Below are positions 11,250 through 34,100 of a DNA stretch of 64,000 nucleotides, one piece after another. Origin of the DNA: Chrysomallon squamiferum (lineage: Eukaryota > Mollusca > Gastropoda > Neomphalida > Peltospiridae); contig CM022672.1 of NCBI GenBank assembly GCA_012295275.1, positions 22,451,128 to 22,515,127 on the forward strand, in the 5' to 3' direction. Positions within the stretch are counted from its first letter, which is position 1; every line of letters begins with the position of its first letter. The notes beneath the pieces were generated by a model. That model worked only from the letters and a program-made list of their open reading frames with translations. It was not told the DNA's origin and ran no database searches. A program made the translations under genes and the position numbers.

Positions 11250-14200
11250 AGACTGTTTTGCTTTTATTTATTTTTATTATTATTATTTTTTTTTTTAATT
11301 GAATACCACAAGAAAATATTTTACATTCATCAAATGGTTAAACCAAAAAATAAATAAATAAAGACAAATTATAGCCATTATGTTTGCTTTGCTTTGTTTT
11401 TACATTATTTCAGATTTATTATAACTTGCAATTCACATTTTAATATCACAACAATCTCTCTACTTTAAGGTTCCATCCAAAGAACAAATAGCGAGAAAAT
11501 CTGCCAAATTGAGAATACTGTTTGGATAATACAAAAATTTGTCAGCCACTGCTGAATTAGTCTTTTAAAACTACTACTTCACAATCATCTTATCTGTGAC
11601 ACCTTTCCTAAAGATCATTATTTATACTTCTTTTAAAAGAAGTCACAGATCAAAAATCTGTTCTCCGAAATTTTAATATATATATATCGTTTGTTTGTTT
11701 ATTTTTTTAAAGGTTTAACATTAATCATTTTTTATGTAATTATGTACAGGTATAATTCATTGCTTTCTTATACAAATTTACACTGTAGATTATTAAAAGA
11801 CTTTCTTTGTTGTTCAGGCAAAGGATAGTTGACCTGTATTTAGACATTATTTAATTTAATTTTTATCAGTTGCTAAATAATAATAAAATAAAATAAATTA
11901 ATTAAAAATATACCAGTATATACTGAAAAACAGACACTGTCTCAATAACATTTCACATTCATGAATTTTATAACTTACATGAATGACCAAAAATTCTATC
12001 CGAATATAAATGACAGATTAAAAATAATAATACAAATATTTCAAAATAAAAAAAAAAAAAAAAATATCAACAAATATCACATTTATCTAAATGATGAATG
12101 TAACAATATTTTCAGTTTGTGAAACAAAAATATTCCCAATACAATTCCTGCAAATACTCCCACACAATTAGATATGAATAAAAAAACTGAAATGGAATAA
12201 GAATGAACCAAATGCTTTACACCCCATATCATTCATGTAACATATATATATACATGAAGCACTGACTACTGTACTATACAATCAAACACAGAACATTCTA
12301 AAGTATGTTGAATGAAAACATGATATTATGCATCTGGTATTCACAAAGCTGATGAAAAATGGGAGATCATGAAATGTGCATTATATTCTTGCATAAAATA
12401 CTCAATGCCAGCGAAAATTTTGCTGCGCTGTTGCCTTTAATATACCCAAATTGCATTCACTGCACAAGAGTTTTTATCTTGTGTATATAATAAAATAATA
12501 AAAATATAATATATTCAAGTGTATATTTTCCTTTCAGAGCAAAACCATTCATATTACAAGCATATGTTAAGGCACAGTTAGACATTTGCATTCATATTTT
12601 AATCTGTTATACTTGCTAGATAAATATAGTGAGAGGAATATTTATTTTTTATTTTTTATTCTCGAAAGGTATGTTAAATACATGTACAGTATTATGTTGA
12701 TTTCTGCCATTAATGTATGTATTCATTCAGAAATAAATAATTTCTTACAACCATGCATCATTTGAGATTTAGTGATGAAAAATGCATCAGGCACACATGC
12801 TTAGATACCTTAATGAAAAAATAAGTCAAACGTACTGAATGTACATCTAAATTTGTACATCATTATAAAACATGATGTGAGATTTCTTTTGAAATTATGA
12901 CTTGTGACATACAGGAATGGTTCAGAAACACCAAAGACAATTTACAGAATGAAAACATTGTAAAAAAAAAAAATTGTTAGCACATAAAGAATGTTTGACG
13001 TGTAAGCTCAAGTGTAACTGAATAATGATAACATAAAAACAAATAAGTTCTAAAATGATAAATAATGGTATTTTTTTAGCACCAACTATGTATCTCTGTA
13101 TGTGTATCTCTATACCTGCATTTGCGTGCATGTAAATAAAATAAATAAAAAATAAAATTCTATTTAAATATTTTGGAAATTAATATACTGAAGCTGAATA
13201 CCTAAGCACTAATATTGTGAATTATAAAATTTAATTTTAACATTTACTTTATTATTATTATAATTTCTTTTAAGTTTCTCACAAAAAATTAAAAAATACA
13301 GATTTTGTTATCTGAAAACAGGATTTCTTGTCTACCAATACTGTTATCTGTAGTATGGTATTGTCCAATGATTAACTAATTAAAAACATATAAAAGATAA
13401 CTAACAAGTGAAGCTTGGTTAAGATGATAAAATGCATTTTCTAACATGAACATAATAAAAGTGTATCTACTTTTCTAAAATTCAAAAGTATTGAGTTTGT
13501 CCATCACAAAAGTTGGTCCCATAAAATAAAATAATATAATACAATTCACATCACAATTTTATATATAAAATGCAATTTAAATTTACAATCATATAATAGC
13601 AAAACAATTTTAACAGTCACAACATAATAGGAGCATTCCATTTAAAATGCAAATAACAACTTTCTTGTATCTTTATCAATATGAAAATGTCTAATTCATA
13701 AGGATAAACAATTACTGAAGCAAGTATTTATCCTCTAAACAAATTCTATGAAGGCACACATCAAAATTTTTACTTCACTCTCTTTACAATACTTTTAGAA
13801 GTCCAAGGCAAAAGATTATTTTAATTAATTTTTTTAGTTGTTTTTTTTCACATTAAAAGTATTTCCTTGACTTCAAACAGTTACTGTATTTTAATACCTT
13901 TAGATATTATAATTAGATATTATAATTAAACTTTGCTGGGATTCCCACACAACAATAACTGCAAAACAAAAAAAAAAAAAAAAAAAAAAAAAATATGAAA
14001 AAAAAATTGGAAAAAAAAGGAAAGAAAATAAAGGTATTTACTGAATTTAAAATAAAAAAACAACAACAAAAATACAAAACAATCTCTAACAAATGAATAC
14101 AATATAAAAATTTTTTTTTTTACATGTAGATGAAGAAGGAAAAAAACTGAAATGAATTTAGCACCTAAATAATGTTGCTGCCAAGATTAAAACACATCCA

Positions 14201-15157
14201 CAAAACTGCTTCTGCTGAATTTAAAAAAAAAAGAAGAAGAAAAGTGTACATGTGTGTGTTTGTTTGTATTATACATATCTGGGGGAGAGGAATCTGTTTC
14301 TTTTCTTAAATTTAAAAAGTTAAGATTGCATATTGTACATGATACAACATCAAATATTCTACTTATAAAGAAAAGGAGAAAAAAAGAGACAAGGCAAAAA
14401 GGCAAAAAAAAAAAAAAAATCCACCTCTTACACTAAGCTATATAAAAAATATAAAAATCATAAACTTATGAAAATAACATTATTGCACACATACATAAAT
14501 AAACATTAACTGATATATTAATTTGTTTGATAAATAATATTTATCATAATTATATACACATTATTACAATTCTTTTTAAACATATTCAACAGGATAAAAA
14601 AAAGAGAAAAGTTTCCTTCTGAATAAAAATTCTTTTAAAATTACCAAATAACAGTTAACAATAAACAAATCCAAACCATCAGAATCCATGCTGCAAAATA
14701 CTAAATGAGGGATTCTCCCAAGTCCAAAAATATTTTCTATCACTGACATCAAATATACATTAACAACAGATCCTCTCAACTATAAAAATGGAAAAATTTA
14801 ACTCTGAACAGAGGATTTAAAAATGTACCTTATTAAAAATTATCTTCCAAAATGTAATTAAAAGATGACAATAATCTATTGAAAATGTTTTACAAATAGT
14901 TTGATAATGAAAGATTTTCTTATCTTTCAAAACTACTGCAAATTTAGATGTATTGCCCAATTATCAAGCAAAAAGAACAAGTAACTATCAAAGAAACATA
15001 AAAAATAACTTTTAAAACCTTCCTCCTTTGTTCTTTTTATTTTCTCTCCATCCAGTCCGGTATTATTTTAATAAAGAGATTTTTTTTTTTTTTTTTTTTT
15101 TTCTTTCCAAATGATTATGTCTACAATATTGATATGACAATGAGCAGCTGCACTAGA
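11250..15157 (-). other. AT-rich region downstream of ATF6: probable 3' UTR plus undefined sequence
   Basis: No coding exon is supported here. The sequence is strongly AT-rich with poly-A/T tracts (for example about 13969-13993, 14405-14419 and 15081-15102) and several AATAAA signals when read on the minus strand. The ATF6 3' UTR must start at 15157, but where it ends cannot be fixed. A nearby signal at about 15035-15040 would give a short UTR; signals near 11262-11280 would give one of nearly 4 kb. Confidence 0.35.
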
Positions 15158-22975
<7,818 letters not shown>

Positions 22976-23691
22976 TCTAGAATAGAGGTTTAAATTGTAA
23001 ACAATCGAATTTTCTAGGAAGAACACGCGAGAAAAATTAATATGGCAGCACTTATAATCCCAGAATCCTTTTCTACCGGTGACAACTTTAAATGTAGCTC
23101 GTGTAAATATTAAGTAACAGGAACCATAACACTAACAGTGTGATGCTGAGTATCAAATTAGCAAGATCAAATTTTATATCAAAATTCCCCTCATGTTAGC
23201 TAAATCTGTTCACGTTTATTGGATTAAAACGTACTTTGCAATAGCTTTTTAAAAAATAATATTTCTTCACACGATCTTCAATTACACAAGACACTATTTA
23301 GAATGCACGCATTTATGTTTAAATAATGTTCGAATGTATCAGAAGAACTTTATTTCGACATATGAGAAATTACGTACTCATTTTGAATTTGATAATATCG
23401 AATTTTGAGATTTTTCAAACTCCATAATCATGATAATGATGATAATATAAACTGTCATGTTAAACACGTTAATATTAATTTTATTTAATTAAGATTGCAA
23501 CTAATGATTATTTGTAAATGTAATAAACCAACTTCTTAGTTACGTTGATGCAGCACTTTGAGAATTGGCATAAAATTAAATTACCCCATCTGTTTTACTT
23601 TAGCCTGGTTAAGAAGAACTAGTTAAGTGTAAGTTATAATAATTTTCAGACGGTGCGCAATCGAGGAAGAATAAATAAAGTAAAGGAAGCA
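22976..23691. promoter_or_regulatory. Divergent promoter shared by ATF6 and the M16 peptidase gene
   Basis: The two ATG codons point away from each other across 716 bp, which must hold both 5' leaders and both core promoters. Near the ATF6 side are AATATGGCAGC (about 23039-23049, YY1-like) and TAATCCCAGAATCC (about 23056-23069), which resembles the core of the ZNF143/Staf motif. A splice acceptor-like TTTTCAG (23643-23649) precedes the peptidase ATG and could end a leader intron. No TATA box is obvious. Confidence 0.5.
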
Positions 23692-25111
23692 ATGGCTCCT
23701 TCCAGCAGTTTCGAATTTCTGTTTTCTGTGGTGGCAAATGGGAGCATTCCAGTATCAAAGTACCGTTCAAAGGACACTGGCATTTGTGTCTTTATAGGAC
23801 AAGTCGAAGGGCCTTTAGTTAATGGCTATTTTTGCTTGGGTATGTTTTATGTATTTCACAACTTAATTATTACAGGTGTCGTCTGTTACTAAATTAAAAA
23901 TAAAGCTTCATTTATGATTTAATCACTTAAATCAGTAACTTGAATAAGTTGGTGAATGACTTATAATATATAGTTAGACAACAGTCTCAATGACTTAACA
24001 CATTAATGTTTACAAACTGTAATAAAATAAAAAAGAAATTTGTTCAATAATTTTAAAATATAATATATTCAAATAACAAAAGGGGAAAAAAAAAAAAAGA
24101 TGTAGCGCAGTGTCAGAGACTGGTTAATTTGTAATAAAATGGAAAAGAAATAAGTATCTATAAATGAGCTATTTAAATATATTTAAGTATTTAACTGTTA
24201 ATTTCTGTCCACAGCAACAGAAGCACATGATGATGATGGACTGCCACATACACTGGAACATATGGTATTCATGGGGAGTGAGCAACACCCATACAAGGTA
24301 CATTTATCATTTTAAAACAAGATAATAATTTGAATAGATTTTTAAAATTTATTTTAATAAAAGCTTTTTGTTTTAAATTACGGGTTTTAAATTTTTTTTA
24401 ATCACAGTTTAAAAGAAAAGTTTGTTTAGCAACATAAACACTATGTATTGTTTACCAGCAATACATATATCTATATTTGCTCATTTAGACTTTTGTTTTT
24501 ACACTGACACTTGTAAAGTTATCAGTAAAGAAAATTTGACACACTGTATTTATTAGTTAGTGTCAAACACTTTTTTTTTTTTTTTTAACTTTCCATATTT
24601 CCAAAATTTGTTAAAACCTTTAACACATCTGTTGAGTGTTAGGTGGAAAACCAAAATTCAGTTTTAGTTATTTGTTAAATAATATTTCTTCATCCAGGGT
24701 GTTCTTGATGTTCTTGCTAATCGGTGCCTGGCATCAGGAACAAATGCTTGGACAGACACTGACCATACATGCTACACAATGACCAATGCAGGATCTGAAG
24801 GTTTTCTTAAACTATTACCTCTCTACATTGAGCATATATTGTATCCCACTTTGAAGGTAAGTAAATTATCATGATAAACACAATTTAATTTATTTTACTT
24901 TTAGTGGTTGAGGAGAAAAAAGTATAATAATAAAATTGATGAAAATGTCTTAACAAATTATTTGATGTGTGTGTGTTTGTGTACACATTCATACACATAC
25001 ATACATACATACATACATACATACATACATACATACATACATACATACATACATACATACATACATACATACATACATACATACATACGTACGTACGTGT
25101 GTGCGTGTGTG

Positions 25112-25161
<50 letters not shown>

Positions 25162-28100
25162 CACTCTGTATTGCAGAATAGTGCCTACATCACTGAAGTT
25201 CACCATGTAAACAGCGAGGGTGAAGATGCTGGTGTTGTTTACTGTGAAATGCAGGCTCGTGAGAACACTGGTGAAAGTCTGTGTCACCTCAACATGCTGC
25301 GAGCAATGTACCCGGGCACCTGTGGATACAAGTCAGAGACTGGGGGAATAATGGCTAATTTGCGAGGCAGTACATCGCATGAAAAGGTTTAAAAAAAAAC
25401 CCCAGATATATAAAATACTTTTTTTTAACAAGTAGATGGTACTTTACATGGTAAAGTTTAGATGAATATAAAATTTGGATCATTTTGAATTTAAAAGATG
25501 GTTTGTTGGACAAGATAAATACTTTTTAATAATAAAAAAAACTTAGTTTTTAATTTTAATTTTAATAGTAATACCAAAAAATGTTTTAAGTTCTCTACAA
25601 TAATCTAATATGCTGTGTTTGTATTGCTAATATTTTTAATTCAAATGAATAAAAAATATTTTGTTCTAAATGAACATACGTAGATATATGTATAGTCAGT
25701 GTTTATATTTTATAAGCAATTGATAAATAATTATACCATGCTGATGTAATGGTGATTTATCTTTATGTTTATTATTCAGTAAAAGCATGCTCTTATTACA
25801 GTAACAAAGTTTTTCATCCTTAGTTAAATGTTACTAAATGCACATCTCCTTATAATTCGAAAAAAAAAAGAAGGTCAGTTATTTTATTACAGGTTTGTAA
25901 GTACCATCATGACTTCTACCGTCCAGACAATCTGTGTCTAGTGATCACAGGTCAGGTGAAGCCAGAGGAAGTGTTTGAAGCTCTGGAACCAGTGGAAGAA
26001 ATGATCAGATCAAAGGTAAAACAAACTATATTTATCTTACTCAGAATAATTTTAAATTATATTTTGAATTTTAAAAAATGTCATTTTTTTTTTTATATCT
26101 CATTTCTTGGCCTAGTTGCTGTATATTTTCTGATGAGTTGTTATTAAGTACAGCTTCTGTATGGGCACTTGTTGGTCTGAAATTACACCGATAAAACAGC
26201 TGATGGTAACAGGTTAGACCATGTACTGCAAGTTTATTATATACACATGCAGGGATATCTTGAACAGTCACCAAGTCGATTTTTTTCTTTGACTTGCAAA
26301 CCAAAATCTGAGTTTTGAATGACCTTCAGATAAGCTGCCGCTAGTTGGCATAACAAACAACACAACATCCACCCAGCATCCCATGTCTCTACATTTGCCT
26401 CATGTGGTTAACTCACTGTGGAAGCATTTCTTGTGTTGTGCTTGTGTTTTGTGCAGTATTTTGCCAAATATCCAAGGATTCTAAGGATGTGAGTGCAAAG
26501 GACTGCTAGAAAAGAAGAAGCATATGGTGTCCATTGAATTAAAGCATGAAGTCATAGAAAAACATGAGCAAGGTGTGCTTGTAGTCAATATGGCTAGCAG
26601 TATGAGCGTAATACTTTTATGATATATACCACACTGAAGCATAAGGAGTCAATAAAGGCTATAACTCCAGCCAAAGGCATTAAAATAAGTTCTAAGCTGC
26701 AGACCTCTGCCCATGAAAAGATGGAGAAACCCTAACCCTGTACACTTTACAAAACCAATTTATTTCTTTACATACTCTTTTATTTTGTTTTTACACAATA
26801 TTTTTCATTTATACATACATTTTTCTTATTTAAAAACATGTTTTTGGGGGTCTGGAACAGATTAAAGGTATTTCAATTAATTTCATTTGGGAAAATTGAT
26901 TTGATATACAAGCAAATTGAGTTACGATCTTGGTCACGGAACGAATTAAAATCATAAGTCAAGGTACCACTATATTTACAATTTTAAGTAATTATGATAA
27001 TTAAAAAAAAATGTATCTGGAAGGAAATCTGTAACAGATAATTAGGTACTTTTGATGGTCTTGATTCCCATTCTTTACTTGATATAATTACAATCGATTT
27101 CATTAAAAGCATGATTAATTTATTTTATTTGGGATTAAGACTCCAAATATCAGCCTTGTAAAGGAATATTTGTACTCAAGAAAAGGTAATTTTTTTCTGA
27201 TTTTCTTTGAAGTCAAAATATAATTTCTTATATGCTTTCATTTTTCATGCACCACTATTTGTCACCCAGTCAGTATTTATATACTGTGACAAGTATGAAG
27301 TAAATGTGTAAAATTTTTTTTTCAATTTTTAAGGGTGAGCTTCCCCCTTTTACTCGTCCATGGCAGCTTGAGGTGCCCCCTCTTGAAAAGAGTGTGGAAC
27401 AGGCAATTGCCTATCCATCTGATGAAGAGAAGTATGGCATGGTCTACATGGCCTGGAGAGGACCAAAAGCTAAGGTGAAAACTGTACAGAATTATTTTGT
27501 ATTTTCATTGTAATAAAATATTTCTTTATTTTCAAAATGGACAATGCTTTTAATTTGAAGCAATGCATATTTATTCAATAACTATTTAGACACTATATTA
27601 TAATTGTTTCTCAGACAGAGATACTTCACTGAGTAATTCCTTTATACAGCACTTTCCTAAAAACAGCAGTGCATATATCAGTAAACCATGGTCTCTGATA
27701 AATAGACAGCATGTTTGTATATTAAATTTCCGTTTACAAACAGTGGTTGTATTTATGGTTGTATTATTCTATTAAAATGTATTATTAAATTATAATGTTG
27801 AGAACAAAACACCAGCAGGTATTCGTATATGGTAACAAAAACTTTCTTGTTGTATACAGGAGCAGTATAGGTTGCTGAGTGTAGGAGTTCTGATGCAGTA
27901 CCTGTCAGATTCTGCCATCTCACCATTACAGAGAGAGTTAGTGGAGATAGCTGACCCATACTGTAGCAAGGTACCCTAATAATTCTTTAAATCTTTAAAA
28001 AAAGTTAATAACCATTCTATAATAACTAGTTAAGACACTGTTAATCTTTTATTATTATTTTAATTTATTATTATTATATTTTTCTCTCTCTCTTTGACCC

Positions 28101-31100
28101 ACTGATTAAAAAAAAAGTTAGAAAAAATGATGATTGCTCATAAGAAGGTCACCTTTACAATTTAATAACCATTTAAGACATTTGTTTTGCTTCACTGCAC
28201 TGGTTTAAATTCTAATAAACATTTAGCTCTAAAGTTTATCATTGTTTTTATTAATTTCAGATTCGAGACTCGGTGATAGAAAACTCAGAAAGTTGTATCT
28301 ATTTCCAGTTCCAAAATGTGCCTTTTGACAAACTGAGGATGATTCATCCTAAGTAAGAACTTTGTGAATTTTTTGATATTTTGATTGACCATTGCAGTGT
28401 GTCTTCTCCTTTTTTGTTAATTTTAATTACTAAACATACAGGTTTCTTAAAGGAATTTATTCAGATGTTTAGTTATTGGATTCACTTATGCAAATTCTTG
28501 TAATTTATGTTTTTTCTCTTTCTGAATAGTTTGTGTTGTTGTTTAAATCTTCTTATTATTTCATCATTGGTTATGACATCATTATAGATGGCAAAAAGAA
28601 CTAAAAAGAAAATCTGCTAAATAAATGAATTTAAAAACAAATGATTCTGTGGTGTATTGGAACACTGCTAAATCTTTGTGTTTGTTTTCAGGTCCAGACA
28701 AATTTATTCATATTCACTTGACAGCAAATAGTCTTAATAAACTGTGTTTAATAATTTAAGATTTTAATATGTTTGTGCTGCAAACCTGTTTTTCAGAGTA
28801 TCTGACTGTCTTTTTAACTTGGCTACTGGGAAGGAAGCCTTTGATATGGAGAGAATGAACAATCTGATTCACCGCAGCTTGCTAGAAACACTGAACAGTG
28901 TAATGAACTTTTTTAAAACTTAAATACAATTTATAGTGACTTGTAAAATTGCATTTTATTGTAATTTAGTATTCATCTTGTTGTTTGGTTTATTTTATTT
29001 CTTTTAAATAAAACTGGAACAAAATGATTAATTTTACAATTGTAATTTTTAACTGAAACTATAAAAGGTTTTAGATTTTTCATTTCTGGAAATTTTATTT
29101 TATTTTATTTTTTATTTTTTTATTTTTTATTTTTTATTTTTTAAAATTGTGATTATTACTTTTTCCATAGTTTTTTAATATTACTTTTTGTAGTGCTCAT
29201 CTATGTGTTGATTTTTATCTTCTTATACTAACTTGTAGGTGGAAGATTCCCCACATGATGCCATGGCTTTCATTCTTCTTAGTGATTTTCTATATGGAGA
29301 CACCAGGGATGATGTGAGCCATCAATAATTTATATTGATCTTTTTATTTATTTATTTATTTATTATTTATTATATAAAACATCACTGATAAAATATAATA
29401 AAAAAAAAAAAAAAAATAATAATATCAAGACAGCACTGCTGTGGAATGAAAATAGCTAGTGTTAGGTTTGAGGTTGGAGATATGGTTAGATTAGAATGTT
29501 TGACATCAATTGTTGTTGCAGTAGATCTGTTGAGGTATTGTTGTTGTAGAGCTTGTCATCAACATACTATTTTGATTTTATTAAAACAACTCATTGTTAT
29601 CATACATCTAATTTTTATTTTTAAAGTTAAGCATATCAGTTTAAGCACATGATTTACTAAACTATATCTTTTTCAAAGTTTTTTTTAATGTATAAATTTT
29701 TCTATACATATGTCTAACATAGAACATGTTTAAAAAAAACACTGCATGGATATCTGCAGCTATCACACTAGACATATATCAGAAGCAGATTAAGTAATAT
29801 TTTATTTTTATTATTAATTTAATATGGAGTAGAACGGGATAACATGTTGGGATTTTCTTTTTTGTTGTTGTTCTTTATCGTGCATGTTTGAACAGATACA
29901 AATAAAAAAAAAAAAGTGTTCACCAGTACTTCTTTAATTAATTTTTTTCTTCCTTCAGCTGGAAGTAAGAGTCAATTCCATTGCTAACTACAAGAAAATG
30001 AAAAATGAGACAGAGACATACTGGCAAGAAATTCTTAAACATTACTTTGTGGACAAGCCTGTGGTTGTGGTATGTTCATTAATTAAGCAATTTTTGAAAA
30101 GATGAAGTACTTTGTGTAGAATACTATGACTTGTTTGAATGTTGTTTTCTATTTTAAGTTTTATTATGTTCAAATATGTGTGTTTTTTATATTTCAACAT
30201 GTATTTATTCTAGCAAACATTTTATTTTATTTTATTACATCCATTCTCTCACTTGCACACATTTTCTCTCCCATCCCCCATTTCTTCATTCTCACCCCAT
30301 AAAGATATGTTCAAAGATAAACTCTATGGTAATGCTGTTTACTCCAAGCAATATTGGTCTAACTTAAAACATTCAACTAATGATTTTTTTAATGTGTCAT
30401 ACAAGTCATGACAACACTAGTAATTTTTAGTCTTTAATTTTTTTATTATTATTTTGTTGTTTTTTTGCAGATGATTGGTGAGCCTAGCAAAGAGCTGATG
30501 GAGTCATTGGCTAAAGCAGAAAAAGACAGAATTGCTTTACAGTGCAAGTTTCTGGGAGAAGCCGGGCTAAAACAGAAGGCAGAAGCTTTAGAGAAAGCCA
30601 TAGAGGAAAACGAGGTAGTTAGTGTGGGAGAGATTTAACCCTGTTGTCTTTAATATTAGATAATATTTTTATTAACAATGAAATATGTTGTCATAGTAAA
30701 AGAAAATTATTGTTTTTAATTTAATTTGGGTTTTTTCTCAGACTCTTTAATTTTTAATCATAGGCTAAAACAGTTATATTAAAAGTTATTTTAAAAAAAA
30801 CCCATATGTATTGGTTTTTCTCCTTTTAATGTTAATTTAACAAGGTTTAAATTAAAAGAATTGGTAGAAATCTTTATATGTGTATATGCATTTGCATACA
30901 TACTGTGAATTTTCTGATAGAAAAACCCAAACAAAAAAGTAATTCAATAAATTAAAGTAGTATTGTCATGTCTTGTTTTACACAGTTAGAGCCACCTGAA
31001 GATCTCATAAAGGGAATTACTGTACCTGATGTTTCCAGAATTAGCTTTCATCCCATTAAACCAGCAGCTAACTTCAACAGTGCAACAGCTGCATCCAATG

Positions 31101-34100
31101 AGAAGTTCTGCTTGACTGACATTCCATTTAAATTTGAGCTTGATGATGTACACACAAATTTTGTGAAGGTGAGAATAGCTTATGTAAATTATCTTAAAAC
31201 AAGATTTTATAATAGAGTAATGTATCTATTACATCCAGTAGTTGGTGCACCTGATATGTGTTGCCCAGTAAGTTAACCTTTTTTCTGTTTGTTTTTTCTT
31301 CTCTGTATTGAAATTAATTCAGCTTGAAAGATGATTACATCCGTATTTTTTTTTTTTTTTTAAATTCAGTCCTGCTTCCATTTTTTTAAATTTTAGTTCT
31401 AAAATGCTAAAATAAGAAATATTGGAAATTAAAATTTATTTCAGTGTTAAATTTTTTTTATTTATCTTCGGGAAACAAAGTTTAAGATCATTAATTTATA
31501 AAAACCCTGATAAGATGAAAGTTGAGGCATTATGATAAATAATTTTCTAAAAAACATTCTCTCACATTCCAAATGAAATTTTGATAGCAGGATCTTATTG
31601 TAAAGAAAGAGAATATATTATTTACATGATCGGATGTGCATCACATTGAAACTGTTGTTGTTATTCTTTTTAATGCATCACTACTTTAGATATCTGAAAT
31701 CAAAACATATTATGTTAATACTAACTTATTCTTGTTTTTTAAATTTAAATGATTTTTGTTTTCAGATATTTGCATTGTTGGACTCATCGTCCATTTCACG
31801 TCAGCTCAGATATTATCTTCCACTATTTTGTGAACTTATTTTGGAAAGTCCTGTACTTAGAGATGGAGGTTGGTTATGTGTTTAACAACAGAACATATTT
31901 CATTTGTTGTTTTTGTCTTGTTCTCCTGACAGTATTACAGGTCTAGCCCTTCAAAGATACTGTGTATTTTCCGGTCTGTGGGAAGGCGATTACAAAAGAT
32001 CTCTTGTTAAAAGAAAAGGAATAATTCATTCCTTGGAAGCAGCAAATTTTATCTCTCAGTTTTCTCTGTGGTCCTTAATTATATGAATAATAGCATGTAA
32101 ATATGGATTAAAAAATGTTGACTGGTTAACAAACTTAAATGTTTTTAAAATTCTTTCTCTTTTATATATAATACAATTCATCCTTTTATAATACTTCATC
32201 CATATGCAAAGAATACTTCTTTCCATTCAGTATGTATCCACAATTAAGTCTTATTACTTACAAGCTTGTTTTTCTTTATATAGCATTGCCTCTAGTACAT
32301 CATGATATAGGTGATATATATTAACTTTAGATTCTAAATGAATAAATGAATGTTTAACAACATGAAATCCAGGTTAGCTATTGGGTGTCAGTCAGGTATG
32401 AAAATTATTTGTATAAAATTCAAATAGTAAAATAATACAAACAAATTTTTAAATTTATAAAACAGTAAAAATCTATGCCACGTCAGATTCTTACCCTTTG
32501 TCTTTTCTCTTATTTAAAAAAAAAAAAATTGTATTTATTTATTTTTTTACTTAATTTATTTTTAAAATTATTTTGTATTTTAATTTTTTACATTTTTTTG
32601 GTTAAATTTGTCAATTTTTAATGTATATATAATTTTTATTATTCCTTTTTTGCAGTGATTGTACCCCATGAAAAAGTGATATCGCAGCTGGAAGCCGACA
32701 CACTGTCCATACATTGTGCAGTTGGAATTAACGGCAACAAGTTTTCCTGTGGACAGTTTCCTCACTTTGTTATCATGTCTGTCAAAGTAGGTTAATTAAA
32801 ATTTCATATGGCCGCCCATATTAAATATCTTTTAATAAAAATAATGGTGTTTGAATTAATATTTATTTATAGGCATGTTATATTATCATAAATAACAGTA
32901 TATTTTCACAAAATTACCAGAAAATCATTTTGACCACCAAGATAAATGTGTGAGCAAGGTTGAAACATAAACAATAATAGCACAGCATTTTTAGGCATCA
33001 CTGACTGCAAGAAATCCATCAGTTGTATTAAAAAATTTACATATTTGATATACAATTAAAATGTGTTAATGTTTGTTACAGCTACATTATTAACAGTAAA
33101 ACTCTCTGAATTAGGAACTTTTATAGTACATTAATGAATATTTCATTTATGCACATAAATATGTAAACCAACATATGTTGAGAAACATATACATACATAC
33201 ACAAACACACATAGACACACATATTAATAAAGTTAAAATGTATATGTATTTTGACATCTGTTTCACTTCTATTAAATTTGACTAAAAAACACAACTATTT
33301 CTATTAATTATTAGGACCAAATTGCTATATTTTTGAAAATATAATAAAACTATAAAAAGTTTATACGAGTAAAACATGTGAATTAATGTTTGTTACGGTC
33401 AATCTACTGTATACAAGATAAAAATGTTTATATAATCAAGTTGTTGTTTACAAGGTAGAGGAGGAGAAGTATTCGACTGGTGTCAGCTGGCTCAAAGAAC
33501 TGATTTTCAATACACAGTTCACTGCAGAGAGAATCAAAATCATCACAAATAGAATGACCAATGACATCGCTGCTTTCAAACGCAATGGGCAGATGGTTAC
33601 CAGGACAGTTATGAGAGATGTAGTATTTTCCAAAGGTTACTGTTTATTTTGTTTTTTTCTTTTTTTCTTTGATGCTGTAAGTATCTAGTGTGAATATATT
33701 TTTGTTATTGTATTTGTTCAGAAATTTAACCTACGCTAATAATGAAGTTTGTCCATGTTTTTGTAATTTATGTTTCTTACGTATAAAATATCATCATATT
33801 AAAAAATAAAAATATTTGTAACTTGGGTTACGCACTATTCATTAAACTACTTTTAAAAACAGAAAAAATTTATACCCACACTTACAGTTTTATCATTATA
33901 AAGATTAAAAGTAAAATTTAAATGAATATTTTTTGTTGTACAGACAGTAACCATTGTGTGGTTAGCATGCTCCGCCAACACAAGTTTCTCACTGATCTCA
34001 CAAACAGGCTGGAAAATGAGCCAGGCAAAGTAAGTCACACATTTTGCATTCAATCTTAAATCTTAGAAATAAAACAGCAGATCCATATGAAGGACCTAGC

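Noticed and set aside
24885-25392. Several long overlapping open frames on both strands
   Set aside because: They translate the CATA/TA microsatellite ([16 protein letters not shown]). Only 25177-25386 belongs to a real exon.
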